Assembly (NCBI GenBank): GCA_021802225.1
Contig: JAKAAS010000074.1
Span: 1 to 7,376, forward strand
Direction: 5' to 3'
DNA from: Bacillota bacterium
GTDB taxonomy: Bacteria; Bacillota_E; Sulfobacillia; Sulfobacillales; Sulfobacillaceae
Length of the DNA stretch: 7,376 nucleotides
The notes beneath the pieces were generated by a model. That model ran no database searches. It saw nothing but the letters and a program-made list of their open reading frames with translations, and was not told the origin of the DNA. The stretch's first letter is position 1. Each line of letters starts with the position of its first letter. Position numbers and translations under genes: made by a program. Shown here one piece after another: positions 1-6,669 of this stretch.

Positions 1-3000
1 TCGCGTTTACCAATGCCATCAAAGATTCCGTGCAAATTCGCAATCTCTTTAATGCGACACAAGTCAAAGACGCGGAACGGATTAACCCGGTAATCTGTGA
101 AGCACAGCACGTCGATGGCACCATGAATGTCGCGAACCGTCAGGCGGCGCTCACCTGGCTCCAAGACGAAACGAATCCGAATCACTGCCGCATTTTGACC
201 AACGCCCGGTGTTTGACCGAAGGTGTAGATGTTCCGGCACTTGATGCGGTGGTGTTCATGCAGCCGCGTGATTCACAAGTGGACGTGGTGCAGGCCGTGG
301 GCCGTGTGATGCGTAAAGCCGAGGGTAAGAAATACGGATATATTGTGCTCCCTGTGGTCATTCCGGCAGGCGGCGACCCCGAAGTGACCCTGGATGAAAC
401 GAAACCCTACCGGGTCGTCTGGCAGGTCTTGAATGCCTTGCGGGCCCATGATGACCACTTTAACGATGAAATCAATCATCTGGAATTCAACCAGCGCAGC
501 CGAAAAATCCGGGTGGTCGGCAAACCCGGCACAAAAGATTTTGACCAGTTGCCTCTGTTTCCCGCCGAGCGGTGGGAGAAACTGTTCTATGCCAAGATTG
601 TCAACAAAGTGGGCGACCGGGAATACTGGGATGAATGGGCCCGCAAAGTGGCCGGCATTACCGTCACCTATCAAGCCCATATGCGCGCTATCCTCCAAGG
701 TACGGACGAAAGGTCTCGTGAAGCACAGCAAGCATTCGAGGGCTTTCTCGGTGGCTTACACGAGAATTTGAATGACCAGGTAAGCACGGATGACGCTTTG
801 GAAATGCTGGCGCAACATATGGTCACGAAACCCATCTTTGATGCTCTATTCGAGGGCTACGCCTTTACCCAGAACAACCCCGTGTCCCGATCGATGGAAG
901 ACGTCTTGGCGGTCTTTGAGTCGCATGCTCTCTGGAAAGATAAAGCCTCGATGGAGAAAGTCGAAGACAAGCTATTGCAAGAAATCCAGAAAGAAGTGCA
1001 ACGGCAGGCCGGCGGCATTGAAACCGCTGAGGGGAAGCAGAAACTCATTCTCAAGATTTATGATAAGTTCTTCCGGGTGGCCCTGAAGAAGACCGCAGAC
1101 CGTTTGGGCATTGTCTATACCCCAGTGGAGATTGTCGACTTTATTCTGCATAGCGTGAATGACGTGCTCGAACAAGAGTTTGATACCAGTCTGAGCGCAA
1201 AGTCTGTGCATATTCTGGATCCCTTTACCGGCACAGGGACCTTTTTGGTCCGGCTACTGCAGTCGGGCCTCATTCGCCGGGAAGACCTCGAACGTAAATA
1301 CTTAGAGGAGCTGCATGCCAACGAACTGGTCTTGCTCGCCTACTACATTGCCGTCATCAACATTGAGGAAACCTATCACCGGCTCTCGGGGCAGGCGTAC
1401 ACGCCCTTTCCGGGGATTGTGCTGACGGACACCTTTCAGCAAGGCGAGAGCCGCAAGGACTTCCTGGGTCAAGAATATTTACCGGAGAATAATGCGCGGT
1501 TGGTGAAAGAGAATGCGACAGAGATTCGGGTGATTGTGGGAAATCCACCGTATTCCGCTGGACAGGATAGCGAGAATGATAATAATAAGAACGTTGTCTA
1601 TCCAGCTCTCGACAAGAAGATTCGCGAGACGTATGCCCAAAGATCTGTCGCGACAAACAAGAACAGCTTATACGACTCCTATATCCGTGCCATTAAGTGG
1701 GCGAGCGAGCGGATTGGCACCCAAGGCGTCATTGGTTTTGTCACGAATGGATCGTTTATTGACAGCAATACGGCTGACGGGTTGCGCCAGTGCTTGGCAG
1801 AGGAATTCAGTACCCTCTATTGTTGGAATTTGCGCGGGAATGCACGAACGCAAGGAGAGCAACGTCGTAAGGAAAGCGGCAATGTGTTCGGCTCTGGTAG
1901 TCGAGCTCCAGTCGCCATTACCATTCTGGTCAAAAATCCGGCACAGAAAGCAGCCACCGCTCAACTTTATTATCACGACATCGGGGATTATCTGACGCAG
2001 GAGGACAAACTGCAACGGATTAGGCAAGCAGAAAGTATTCGTCAAGTCGAGTGGACACTGCTTGAACCAAATGAGGCTGGAGATTGGATTCATCAACGCA
2101 GCGAGACCTTTGAACAGTTGATTCCTTTAGGCGATAAGAAGGCTGTAGGAGTCAAAACATTGTTTGGTACGTATTCGCGAGGAATCGCAACGAGCCGTGA
2201 TGCTTGGGCCTATAATTTTTCTCGGCAAGCTTTAACCGCCAATATGACTACGATGATCACAAATTACGACCATCAAGTGACGCGATTGCAGAATAAGTTT
2301 GAGCGTTCGATTTCGCTGAAAGAAGCTGAGTCTTATATAGATTTTAATCCTCATAAGATTAGCTGGTCCCGAGGACTGAAGCACGATCTCGTTAATGCTA
2401 AACGCCATGCTTTTAATCTGCCCCATATTGTCCCGTCTTCATATCGGCCGTTTACTAAGCAGTGGCTCTACTTTGACAAAGCTTTCAATGATATGGTTTA
2501 CCAAATTCCCAAAATCTTCCCAGATAGTACGGTAGAGAACCGTGTGATATCACTGACGGGAACGGGAGTCACCAAAGAATTTTCATGTCTTATCTCTGAC
2601 AATGTTCCCGATATCCAACTTCATGCTAATGGCCAATGCTTCCCCCTCTATTCCTACACCGACGCGACCGACACCAAGGAATTCCCCGGCCAAATTACCA
2701 GTTTTGAGGATGAGCCGACTGAGCATCGCTGGATTCGCCATGATGCGATTACCGATTGGGCCTATCAAGAATTTCGACAGCGGGTCGGCCCAGAAGTGAC
2801 CAAAGAAGATATTTTCTATTATGTTTACGGCGTGCTGCACGCGCCGGACTACCGCACCCAGTTTGCGGATGACCTCAAAAAGATGTTGCCCCGCATTCCT
2901 TTTGCCGGGAATTCTACCCTATTCTGGGCATTCTCGTCAGCAGGCCGCGAGCTGGCCCATTGGCACATTGACTATGAGAACGTTGAGCCATGGCCCGTAG

Positions 3001-3356
3001 GTGAACACCAACGCCGAGTCCCCCTTGACTCAGCCCAGTTGTACCGTGTGGACAAAATGCGCTGGGGCAAAACGGCCGACGGCAAACCCGATAAGAGCAC
3101 CATTCTCTATAATTCCTATCTGACCCTCACCGATATTCCCCTAGAAGCCTATGAGTACATCGTGAATGGCAAGTCGGCCCTGGAGTGGATTATGGAACGC
3201 TATCAGGTCAAGACCGACAAAGACAGCGGCATCGTCAACGACCCGAACCTCTGGTCGGACGACCCACGCTACATTATTGACCTTGTAAAGAAGATTGTGC
3301 GGGTGAGCATGGAGACGGTACTGATTGTCGAAGAGTTGCCGGGGTTAGGGCTTTAA
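1..3356 (+). CDS. Type ISP restriction-modification enzyme (LlaGI-like helicase-methyltransferase-specificity polypeptide), 5' partial
   Basis: The frame is open from base 3 (codons A-F-T-N-A-I-K) to the TAA at 3354-3356, so the gene begins upstream and about 1117 residues are visible. Type ISP enzymes are single chains of about 1500-1600 residues that cut DNA after ATP-driven translocation and methylate adenine. Counting residues from the codon at 30, I see helicase lobe 2 with motif V (TEGVDVPALD, 63-72) and motif VI (QAVGRVMR, 88-95, bases 291-314). A helical coupler covers roughly 140-330. The N6-adenine methyltransferase starts near 340 (YTPVEIVDFIL), has AdoMet motif I DPFTGTGTF (397-405, bases 1218-1244) and catalytic motif IV NPPY (505-508, bases 1542-1553). 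The target-recognition region runs from about 700 to the end. The N-terminal nuclease and helicase lobe 1 are outside the window, so activity cannot be judged. The helicase and methyltransferase motifs seen are intact. Bases 2161-2640 are about 43% GC by hand count, against 54-57% in sampled blocks downstream. Confidence 0.93.
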   Translation, partial: AFTNAIKDSVQIRNLFNATQVKDAERINPVICEAQHVDGTMNVANRQAALTWLQDETNPNHCRILTNARCLTEGVDVPALDAVVFMQPRDSQVDVVQAVGRVMRKAEGKKYGYIVLPVVIPAGGDPEVTLDETKPYRVVWQVLNALRAHDDHFNDEINHLEFNQRSRKIRVVGKPGTKDFDQLPLFPAERWEKLFYAKIVNKVGDREYWDEWARKVAGITVTYQAHMRAILQGTDERSREAQQAFEGFLGGLHENLNDQVSTDDALEMLAQHMVTKPIFDALFEGYAFTQNNPVSRSMEDVLAVFESHALWKDKASMEKVEDKLLQEIQKEVQRQAGGIETAEGKQKLILKIYDKFFRVALKKTADRLGIVYTPVEIVDFILHSVNDVLEQEFDTSLSAKSVHILDPFTGTGTFLVRLLQSGLIRREDLERKYLEELHANELVLLAYYIAVINIEETYHRLSGQAYTPFPGIVLTDTFQQGESRKDFLGQEYLPENNARLVKENATEIRVIVGNPPYSAGQDSENDNNKNVVYPALDKKIRETYAQRSVATNKNSLYDSYIRAIKWASERIGTQGVIGFVTNGSFIDSNTADGLRQCLAEEFSTLYCWNLRGNARTQGEQRRKESGNVFGSGSRAPVAITILVKNPAQKAATAQLYYHDIGDYLTQEDKLQRIRQAESIRQVEWTLLEPNEAGDWIHQRSETFEQLIPLGDKKAVGVKTLFGTYSRGIATSRDAWAYNFSRQALTANMTTMITNYDHQVTRLQNKFERSISLKEAESYIDFNPHKISWSRGLKHDLVNAKRHAFNLPHIVPSSYRPFTKQWLYFDKAFNDMVYQIPKIFPDSTVENRVISLTGTGVTKEFSCLISDNVPDIQLHANGQCFPLYSYTDATDTKEFPGQITSFEDEPTEHRWIRHDAITDWAYQEFRQRVGPEVTKEDIFYYVYGVLHAPDYRTQFADDLKKMLPRIPFAGNSTLFWAFSSAGRELAHWHIDYENVEPWPVGEHQRRVPLDSAQLYRVDKMRWGKTADGKPDKSTILYNSYLTLTDIPLEAYEYIVNGKSALEWIMERYQVKTDKDSGIVNDPNLWSDDPRYIIDLVKKIVRVSMETVLIVEELPGLGL

Positions 3357-3602
3357 CATTGTCTTAAAGCTATTTGACGCCGGGCAAAGCGCCGGGCAAA
3401 GGTCTAATGACCCCGAACCAGTAAATTTTGCAGCACACGCGTTGCATGCCATAGTCACAAAAATGGCAATCATTCCACCATCTTGCTTCGAAATCAATCA
3501 TACAGCCTGCGACCCAACGGTAGCTACAGTGGGAGCCAAGCATAATGTCACCATAATAAACCAGTCTTCCGAATCCATCGAAATTCCAACCGATTTTGCA
3601 CC
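3357..3602. other. Non-coding gap between convergent defence genes
   Basis: These 246 bases separate the stop of the Type ISP gene (+) from the stop of the HNH nuclease gene (-). Apart from the 12-bp tandem repeat I see no supported gene, no RNA gene and no classical stem plus T-run terminator for either direction. A short open frame on the + strand (3442-3627) has no ribosome site and runs into the HNH gene, so it is not called. Confidence 0.6.
3378..3401. repeat. Perfect 12-bp tandem direct repeat (two copies)
   Basis: The unit CGCCGGGCAAAG occurs at 3378-3389 and again immediately at 3390-3401 without mismatch. It lies 22 bases after the stop of the Type ISP gene, in the gap where that gene and the ptuBA-like operon converge. 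It does not form a convincing hairpin with a T-run, so I do not call it a terminator. It may be a slippage duplication or a remnant of a junction. Confidence 0.85.
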
Positions 3603-4268
3603 TTATACGGTTGCTTCCTTGCCATAGAAACCGATTGCGCGAAGATAATGTCTTATAATAAATACATACTCTTTATCATCCGTCATCTCATTCAGAATCT
3701 CCTCCTTTAGGAGCATTTTGATACGAGAATTAGATTCCGCAGCCCATTTATCGACCAAGGGAGTAATCGCTTCAACAGCCTCCCTCCTTCGTTCTACAAG
3801 CTCGGTCCTATTCAATTTTAAGATGGATTTTGAAATTTCTCCCTTCCTACTTCCAGGCTTATGGAATATTATAGGGCCAAACGCAATCAAATGCTCGTCG
3901 GGTTCGTCCACATACGGGTTTATCAGCGGATCGTTAGGATCGTAGTAGTCACGCTTTCCGCTGCGGTTGCATTGTTCGCAGGCGTAGGTTAGGTTGGCCC
4001 ACTCAAATATCAAGTCTGGTCTGTGCGCCTTAGGCAAAATATGCTCCACGTCACCAGGACTAATATGAGAAATTTTACTTTCGCAATAAACGCACTTATC
4101 GAAACATTCACTTCGGATCTGTTCTTTAATCTCGTTATGTCGATATCTGTTCTTTATATTTTCTGGAATTGCTTTTCCAGATTCGAGACAGGCCAAATAT
4201 TCATTTGACCACTCAGCGTAGTTCTTCTGTAAGATAGCGGGAAGAGGAAGCTTCTGCTTCTTAATCAT
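3603..4268 (-). CDS. ptuB: HNH endonuclease, PtuB-like (Septu anti-phage system)
   Basis: This is a 221-residue protein with an HNH zinc-finger nuclease core. The motif reads C59-V-Y-C62, then D73-V-E-H76-I-L-P-K, then N92-L, then C97-E-Q-C100-N101. The two CxxC pairs would bind a structural zinc ion. H76, N92 and N101 are in the places of the metal-binding and catalytic HNH residues, with CxxCN in place of CxxCH as in the PtuB/TIGR02646-type family. About 120 residues of charged helical sequence follow. The start ATG (4268-4266) overlaps the stop of the ATPase gene by ATGA, and a GAAAGGG ribosome site lies 10 bases upstream (4285-4279), so the pair should be translationally coupled. In Septu, PtuB is the DNA-cutting subunit bound to PtuA. 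The family call rests on the motif and partner; a stand-alone HNH protein is the alternative. Confidence 0.8.
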   Translation of the reverse strand: MIKKQKLPLPAILQKNYAEWSNEYLACLESGKAIPENIKNRYRHNEIKEQIRSECFDKCVYCESKISHISPGDVEHILPKAHRPDLIFEWANLTYACEQCNRSGKRDYYDPNDPLINPYVDEPDEHLIAFGPIIFHKPGSRKGEISKSILKLNRTELVERRREAVEAITPLVDKWAAESNSRIKMLLKEEILNEMTDDKEYVFIIRHYLRAIGFYGKEATV

Positions 4269-5524
4269 GAATGATTTTCCCTTTCATCCAATACCGCAGC
4301 AAGGGCGGTAGGAATAAGTTTGTCTAAACCCATTTGAGCCATTTCCAGTCGTAAAGCGGTGAAGGAGTCAGGCGATACACCCTTTGAAGCATATCTCAAA
4401 ATTAGATCCTCCAATTGATCATGAACCCAAATTGGAAGTGTATAATCCACTCCCAGTACATCTCGAAGGATCTCATTTGCTGAGCCAGCTCTATCAAACA
4501 TATCCAAGGCCATGCTTTCGACGCGATTATTAGCATTGTAGTTTAGAACATAAACGGCCGAATCTGGCGACGAACTAACAATGAACGGGCTATGAGTTGC
4601 GACGATGAATTGAACACGAGGAAAGGCATTTAATAGATTGGGAAGCAATGACTTCTGCATGTCCGGATGAAGATGATTTTCGGGCTCGTCCATCGTTACA
4701 ACAAACTGGCCTTCCTCGGCAAACATGAAAATTTGCCATGCCAAATCGATAATCGAGGCAACCCCGCCAGAAACTGCGTCCAGCGAAAAGTTCCCCGACT
4801 GAGTTTCGAGTACGACCTCGGGAATTTCGATAGAAATTCTTTGGAAACCAAGCTGGGGCGGTAAGACTACATGAAGAATTTCTTCAAATCTCTTGAATAA
4901 ATCTAAAGAGGCCGAGTCACTGCTGACAACCTCGTTACCGTAACCAAACATCGCCAGCGAAATGAGGGTCTCTTTTATAACATAATTGGGACGCATATCG
5001 TTCATGTGGGAAAAATAGCTATTGTGAAGAAGCCCGTAATAACTTTGATAGATCTCCTGCTTCGTCTTCGGTTTACTAGAAATTGAGGTTACTTGTTTAT
5101 AAGTGTAGATAGGGCGATGAGACGGAATGTGCATTCCCTTCACAGACCTGTTTGGCTTGATCCCAATCTGAAAAGAAGAGGCCATGTTGTTGCTTGGCAC
5201 CGTTAGTTCGCCTGTACTCTCATCGCCATAAGTAATCCTGCCGACGACAGTTTCGAAGTTGTCATATTCGTATAGTTGCTCATTACGTTCTTTACTCCAC
5301 TGTCTTGACCATCGGCCACTGAAATACTCAAGAGATCCCTGTCGCCCTCTGCGAGGTGTACTAATAAACGGCGAATTCCACCCAAAGTGCTTGTTCAACG
5401 TGTTTAACAGAGTCGTTTTCCCTGCACCATTCACGCCAGTCAAAACGGTCAATCTGTCGTGAAAGGTAATGTGGATTTGCTCAAATTGTCTCCACCGAGT
5501 GATGTCTATTCTCTTAAACAACAT
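4265..5524 (-). CDS. ptuA: AAA/ABC-type ATPase, PtuA-like (Septu anti-phage system)
   Basis: The product is 419 residues from the ATG at 5524-5522. It opens with the SMC/RecF-like pattern (R-I-D-I-T-R-W-R-Q-F) leading to Walker A G-V-N-G-A-G-K-T-T (30-38). An ABC signature-like DAVSGG follows at 249-254, Walker B FVVTMDEPENHLHP at 274-287 and the switch histidine ATHSP at 309-313. Only about 105 residues follow, with no TOPRIM nuclease, which argues against OLD or Gabija GajA. A GTG at 5569 would add 15 residues, but the ATG places the first beta strand at the N-terminus as in related ATPases; it is preceded only by a weak AAAGAAG. PtuA assembles with the HNH protein PtuB and controls it through nucleotide binding (known for Septu). 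Here the HNH gene follows with a 4-base overlap. The operon is AT-richer (35-48% GC in sampled blocks) than much of the Type ISP gene. Confidence 0.8.
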   Translation of the reverse strand: MLFKRIDITRWRQFEQIHITFHDRLTVLTGVNGAGKTTLLNTLNKHFGWNSPFISTPRRGRQGSLEYFSGRWSRQWSKERNEQLYEYDNFETVVGRITYGDESTGELTVPSNNMASSFQIGIKPNRSVKGMHIPSHRPIYTYKQVTSISSKPKTKQEIYQSYYGLLHNSYFSHMNDMRPNYVIKETLISLAMFGYGNEVVSSDSASLDLFKRFEEILHVVLPPQLGFQRISIEIPEVVLETQSGNFSLDAVSGGVASIIDLAWQIFMFAEEGQFVVTMDEPENHLHPDMQKSLLPNLLNAFPRVQFIVATHSPFIVSSSPDSAVYVLNYNANNRVESMALDMFDRAGSANEILRDVLGVDYTLPIWVHDQLEDLILRYASKGVSPDSFTALRLEMAQMGLDKLIPTALAAVLDERENHS

Positions 5525-5634
5525 CAGATCATCTTCTTTCGGAAAAATCGTAAAGCATAGATGTAACACATAAATCAGTCTGAGATAGATATTACATTAC
5601 CCTAGAATTGCACATTAGTCCCATAAAGTTTTTA
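5525..5634 (-). promoter_or_regulatory. AT-rich leader upstream of the ptuAB-like operon
   Basis: This AT-rich stretch must carry the operon's promoter unless it is read through from the RHH gene. Reading the - strand I find only weak hexamers (for example TAATAT near 5590, and a TTAACT near 5650 just beyond this block). I cannot place a start site. The GTGG-NN-ACACCA operator seen in the RHH region is absent here. Confidence 0.3.
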
Positions 5635-5771
5635 CTAATTAAAAGTTAAAAACGGCTCATCGAATATCTTTTCATCCTCTTCAGTAATCCATATTATCGA
5701 TCTTCTTCGACAATCATCTTCTCAGGAAAAAGATTTACAACCTCCGCAAGTGTACGTCTGGGCGTTCTGAA
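5635..5771 (-). other. Possible broken gene tail downstream of the RHH gene
   Basis: After the TGA of the RHH gene (5774-5772), the same frame stays open for 25 codons to a TAA at 5696-5694. It reads R-T-P-R-R-T-L-A-E-V-V-N-L-F-P-E-K. From about 5718 a second frame, ending at the TAG at 5637-5635, reads I-I-W-I-T-E-E-D-E-K-I-F-D-E-P-F. Joined by one frameshift near 5700 the two look like an ordinary protein C-terminus. This could be the remnant of a small partner gene, but short open stretches also arise by chance. No ribosome site or credible start supports an intact gene. Confidence 0.2.
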
Positions 5772-5996
5772 TCACCCCTCCCGACTGTCTTCCATTGCCC
5801 GATCCACAGCCGCGCGGATGTAGGCCATACGACTCATATTATTGTGAGCCGCCACTGCGTCCACGCGTTGAATCCATTCAGCTTTCGCACGAATGGTGAT
5901 GGTTTTGTTTTCCTTCGCATGATGATCTTGTTTTGCCAATTGGGCCTTGATCTCAAGCTGCTCTGCGGTCCGATATTTCCACGGTTTCCCGGCCAT
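5772..5996 (-). CDS. Ribbon-helix-helix (CopG/Arc-type) DNA-binding protein
   Basis: This is a 74-residue protein with the RHH layout in its C-terminal half: a beta strand K31-T-I-T-I-R-A, helix 1 about residues 38-50 (A-E-W-I-Q-R-V-D-A-V-A-A), a turn N52-N-M-S, and helix 2 about 55-69 (S-R-M-A-Y-I-R-A-A-V-D-R-A-M). RHH proteins bind DNA as dimers through the paired strands. The first 30 residues are a charged extension rich in Lys, Gln and His. The ATG at 5996-5994 has an excellent ribosome site, GAGGAGGTGG, about 6 bases upstream. It is transcribed divergently from the small + strand genes, and its own promoter shares an operator-like dyad with theirs, which suggests autoregulation. Antitoxins often have this fold, but I see no intact toxin gene next to it. 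A plasmid or phage copy-control or transcription regulator is equally possible. Confidence 0.8.
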   Translation of the reverse strand: MAGKPWKYRTAEQLEIKAQLAKQDHHAKENKTITIRAKAEWIQRVDAVAAHNNMSRMAYIRAAVDRAMEDSREG

Positions 5997-6003
5997 AACA
6001 TTC

Positions 6004-6013
6004 CACCTCCTCT
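6004..6013 (-). promoter_or_regulatory. Strong ribosome binding site of the RHH gene
   Basis: On the - strand the bases read GAGGAGGTGG, almost fully complementary to the anti-Shine-Dalgarno end of 16S rRNA, at a normal distance from the ATG at 5996. This fixes the start of the RHH gene. Confidence 0.85.
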
Positions 6014-6021
6014 ATAGTCTC

Positions 6022-6050
6022 ATTATACCACATGGTGTTACCACTAAAGA
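6022..6050 (-). promoter_or_regulatory. Promoter of the RHH gene with internal operator-like dyad
   Basis: On the - strand an extended -10, TGGTATAAT, has its TATAAT at 6027-6022. A weak -35-position hexamer TCTTTA lies at 6050-6045. The exact 17-bp spacer is GTGGTAACACCATGTGG (6044-6028). It contains the dyad TGGT-AAC-ACCA and a second, overlapping ACCA/TGGT pair. Compared with the two + strand promoters, GTGG-NN-ACACCA is conserved in the same register. The weak -35 and extended -10 suit an autoregulated gene. Confidence 0.65.
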
Positions 6051-6067
6051 TAGTTATAAAGAACTAT
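6050..6067. repeat. Inverted repeat at the centre of the divergent promoter region
   Basis: ATAGTT (6050-6055) and AACTAT (6062-6067) are perfect inverted arms separated by 6 bases. The repeat lies between the divergent RHH and small-gene promoters and touches the -35 position of the RHH promoter. It may be a second protein-binding site, but the arms are short and AT-rich, so chance is possible. Confidence 0.35.
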
Positions 6068-6077
6068 ACTAGACCTA

Positions 6078-6106
6078 TTGACTGTGGAGACACCACATGA
6101 GATAAT
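6078..6106 (+). promoter_or_regulatory. Promoter of the 71-codon gene with operator GTGGAGACACCAC
   Basis: The -35 TTGACT (6078-6083) and -10 GATAAT (6101-6106) are separated by exactly 17 bp, close to the sigma-70/sigma-A consensus. The spacer begins with GTGGAGACACCAC (6084-6096), an inverted repeat of GTGG and CCAC around 5 bases. The 16 bases 6084-6099 are identical to those in the promoter at 6609. A repressor bound here would block polymerase. Confidence 0.78.
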
Positions 6107-6137
6107 AAGCACAGAGAACAGAAAGGGGCATCATCCA

Positions 6138-6353
6138 ATGACAAAAGCACCCAAGTACATCACCCTCACCGCCGCATTAGAGGCCCACACCATTACCTTT
6201 TCCTATCAGGTTCCTGGGGCCGATAACGAGGAAATAGTTACCTTACCACTCACAAATGCCCTGAATGTGGAGAAGAACATTGAGAAGCAGGCTGCACAAA
6301 TCGGTCAACGCTACCACCAAATCGTACTCATCGAACGCCATTATGCCGCTTAA
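6138..6353 (+). CDS. Small hypothetical protein, 71 residues
   Basis: I do not recognise the family. The ATG at 6138 has an AAAGGGG ribosome site (6122-6128) 9 bases upstream. A longer frame from a TTG at 6078 is excluded because that TTG is the -35 hexamer. The product begins M-T-K-A-P-K-Y-I-T-L and has two likely beta strands (H-T-I-T-F-S-Y-Q-V and E-E-I-V-T-L-P-L). A helix about residues 42-60 (N-V-E-K-N-I-E-K-Q-A-A-Q-I-G) and a last strand Q-I-V-L-I-E-R follow. It has no cysteine, signal peptide or membrane segment, so a soluble cytoplasmic alpha/beta protein is likely. It is the first gene right of the divergent promoter region and carries the shared operator, so it probably belongs to the RHH regulon. 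Possible roles include a mobile-element accessory or counter-defence protein, but nothing in the sequence shows it. Confidence 0.72.
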   Translation: MTKAPKYITLTAALEAHTITFSYQVPGADNEEIVTLPLTNALNVEKNIEKQAAQIGQRYHQIVLIERHYAA

Positions 6354-6600
6354 TGGCCGACTATGAATTCTTGTGAAAAAACCTATCATCTTGAGGAAAA
6401 CGAAGCTATTTGTTCCCAATACGATTTGGCGACACTATTAAGCCGGATATAGGTTATACATTTCGCGTCAGAGTTTGGTATATGTACAGTGTAACAATCC
6501 CTCCCGACATCAGCTCAGACTGATACCGCGAGTTTCGAGGAAATCCTCGACCATCCAAGATGTTTCAAAACACTCAGAAAAAATCACGGAATTAAGTAGT
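6354..6600. other. Non-coding spacer with one small hairpin
   Basis: Together with the following promoter and leader, this spacer makes 316 bases without a supported gene between the 71-codon and 103-codon genes. A 29-codon frame at 6363-6452 has no ribosome site. No T-run terminator follows the upstream gene. The one notable structure is the inverted repeat TCGAGG-AAAT-CCTCGA at 6535-6550, a 6-bp stem with a 4-base loop. A shorter TCAG-A-CTGA pair lies just upstream. The function is unknown. Confidence 0.5.
6535..6550. repeat. Perfect 6-bp stem inverted repeat
   Basis: TCGAGG (6535-6540) and CCTCGA (6545-6550) flank AAAT. There is no downstream T-run, so a terminator is unlikely. It sits about 60 bases upstream of the next promoter and could be a protein site or a transcript hairpin. 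Confidence 0.45.
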
Positions 6601-6608
6601 ATTATCTA

Positions 6609-6637
6609 TTGCGTGTGGAGACACCACATGTTATAAT
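6609..6637 (+). promoter_or_regulatory. Promoter of the 103-codon gene with the same operator GTGGAGACACCAC
   Basis: The -35 TTGCGT (6609-6614), a 17-bp spacer and a perfect -10 TATAAT (6632-6637) preceded by TG form a strong extended promoter. The spacer starts with GTGGAGACACCAC (6615-6627) and is identical over 16 bases to the spacer of the promoter at 6078. It sits in the same register after the -35. This is the third occurrence of the operator-like dyad and the second on the + strand. Confidence 0.8.
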
Positions 6638-6669
6638 GTTTTCAGATACAGAAAGGGGATATCAACCAG

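Noticed and set aside
273..731. 152-codon - strand frame inside the Type ISP gene
   Set aside because: It is antisense to the helicase and coupler region, which has clear family motifs; it is a shadow frame.
3442..3627. Open frame of 61 codons on the + strand in the convergent gap
   Set aside because: It starts with TTG, has no ribosome site, runs into the 3' end of the HNH gene on the other strand and has no recognisable fold.
4265..5524. Gabija or OLD-type nuclease
   Set aside because: The ATPase ends about 105 residues after the ATHSP histidine, with no TOPRIM domain, and no UvrD-like helicase gene is present.
5525..5569. 15-residue N-terminal extension of the PtuA-like ATPase from a GTG at 5569
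   Set aside because: The extension has no ribosome site and does not resemble the family; the ATG at 5524 gives a normal ATPase start with the first beta strand at once.
3603..5771. Retron with PtuAB effectors (Ec78-type)
   Set aside because: This kind of HNH/ATPase pair also occurs with retrons, but there is no reverse transcriptase frame, and the gap up to the RHH gene is too short for one.
6078..6137. 20-residue upstream extension of the 71-codon gene from a TTG at 6078
   Set aside because: That TTG is part of the -35 hexamer TTGACT, so it lies upstream of the transcript; the ATG at 6138 has a proper AAAGGGG site.
6363..6452. 29-codon frame after the 71-codon gene
   Set aside because: There is no ribosome site before its ATG, and its length is within chance expectation.
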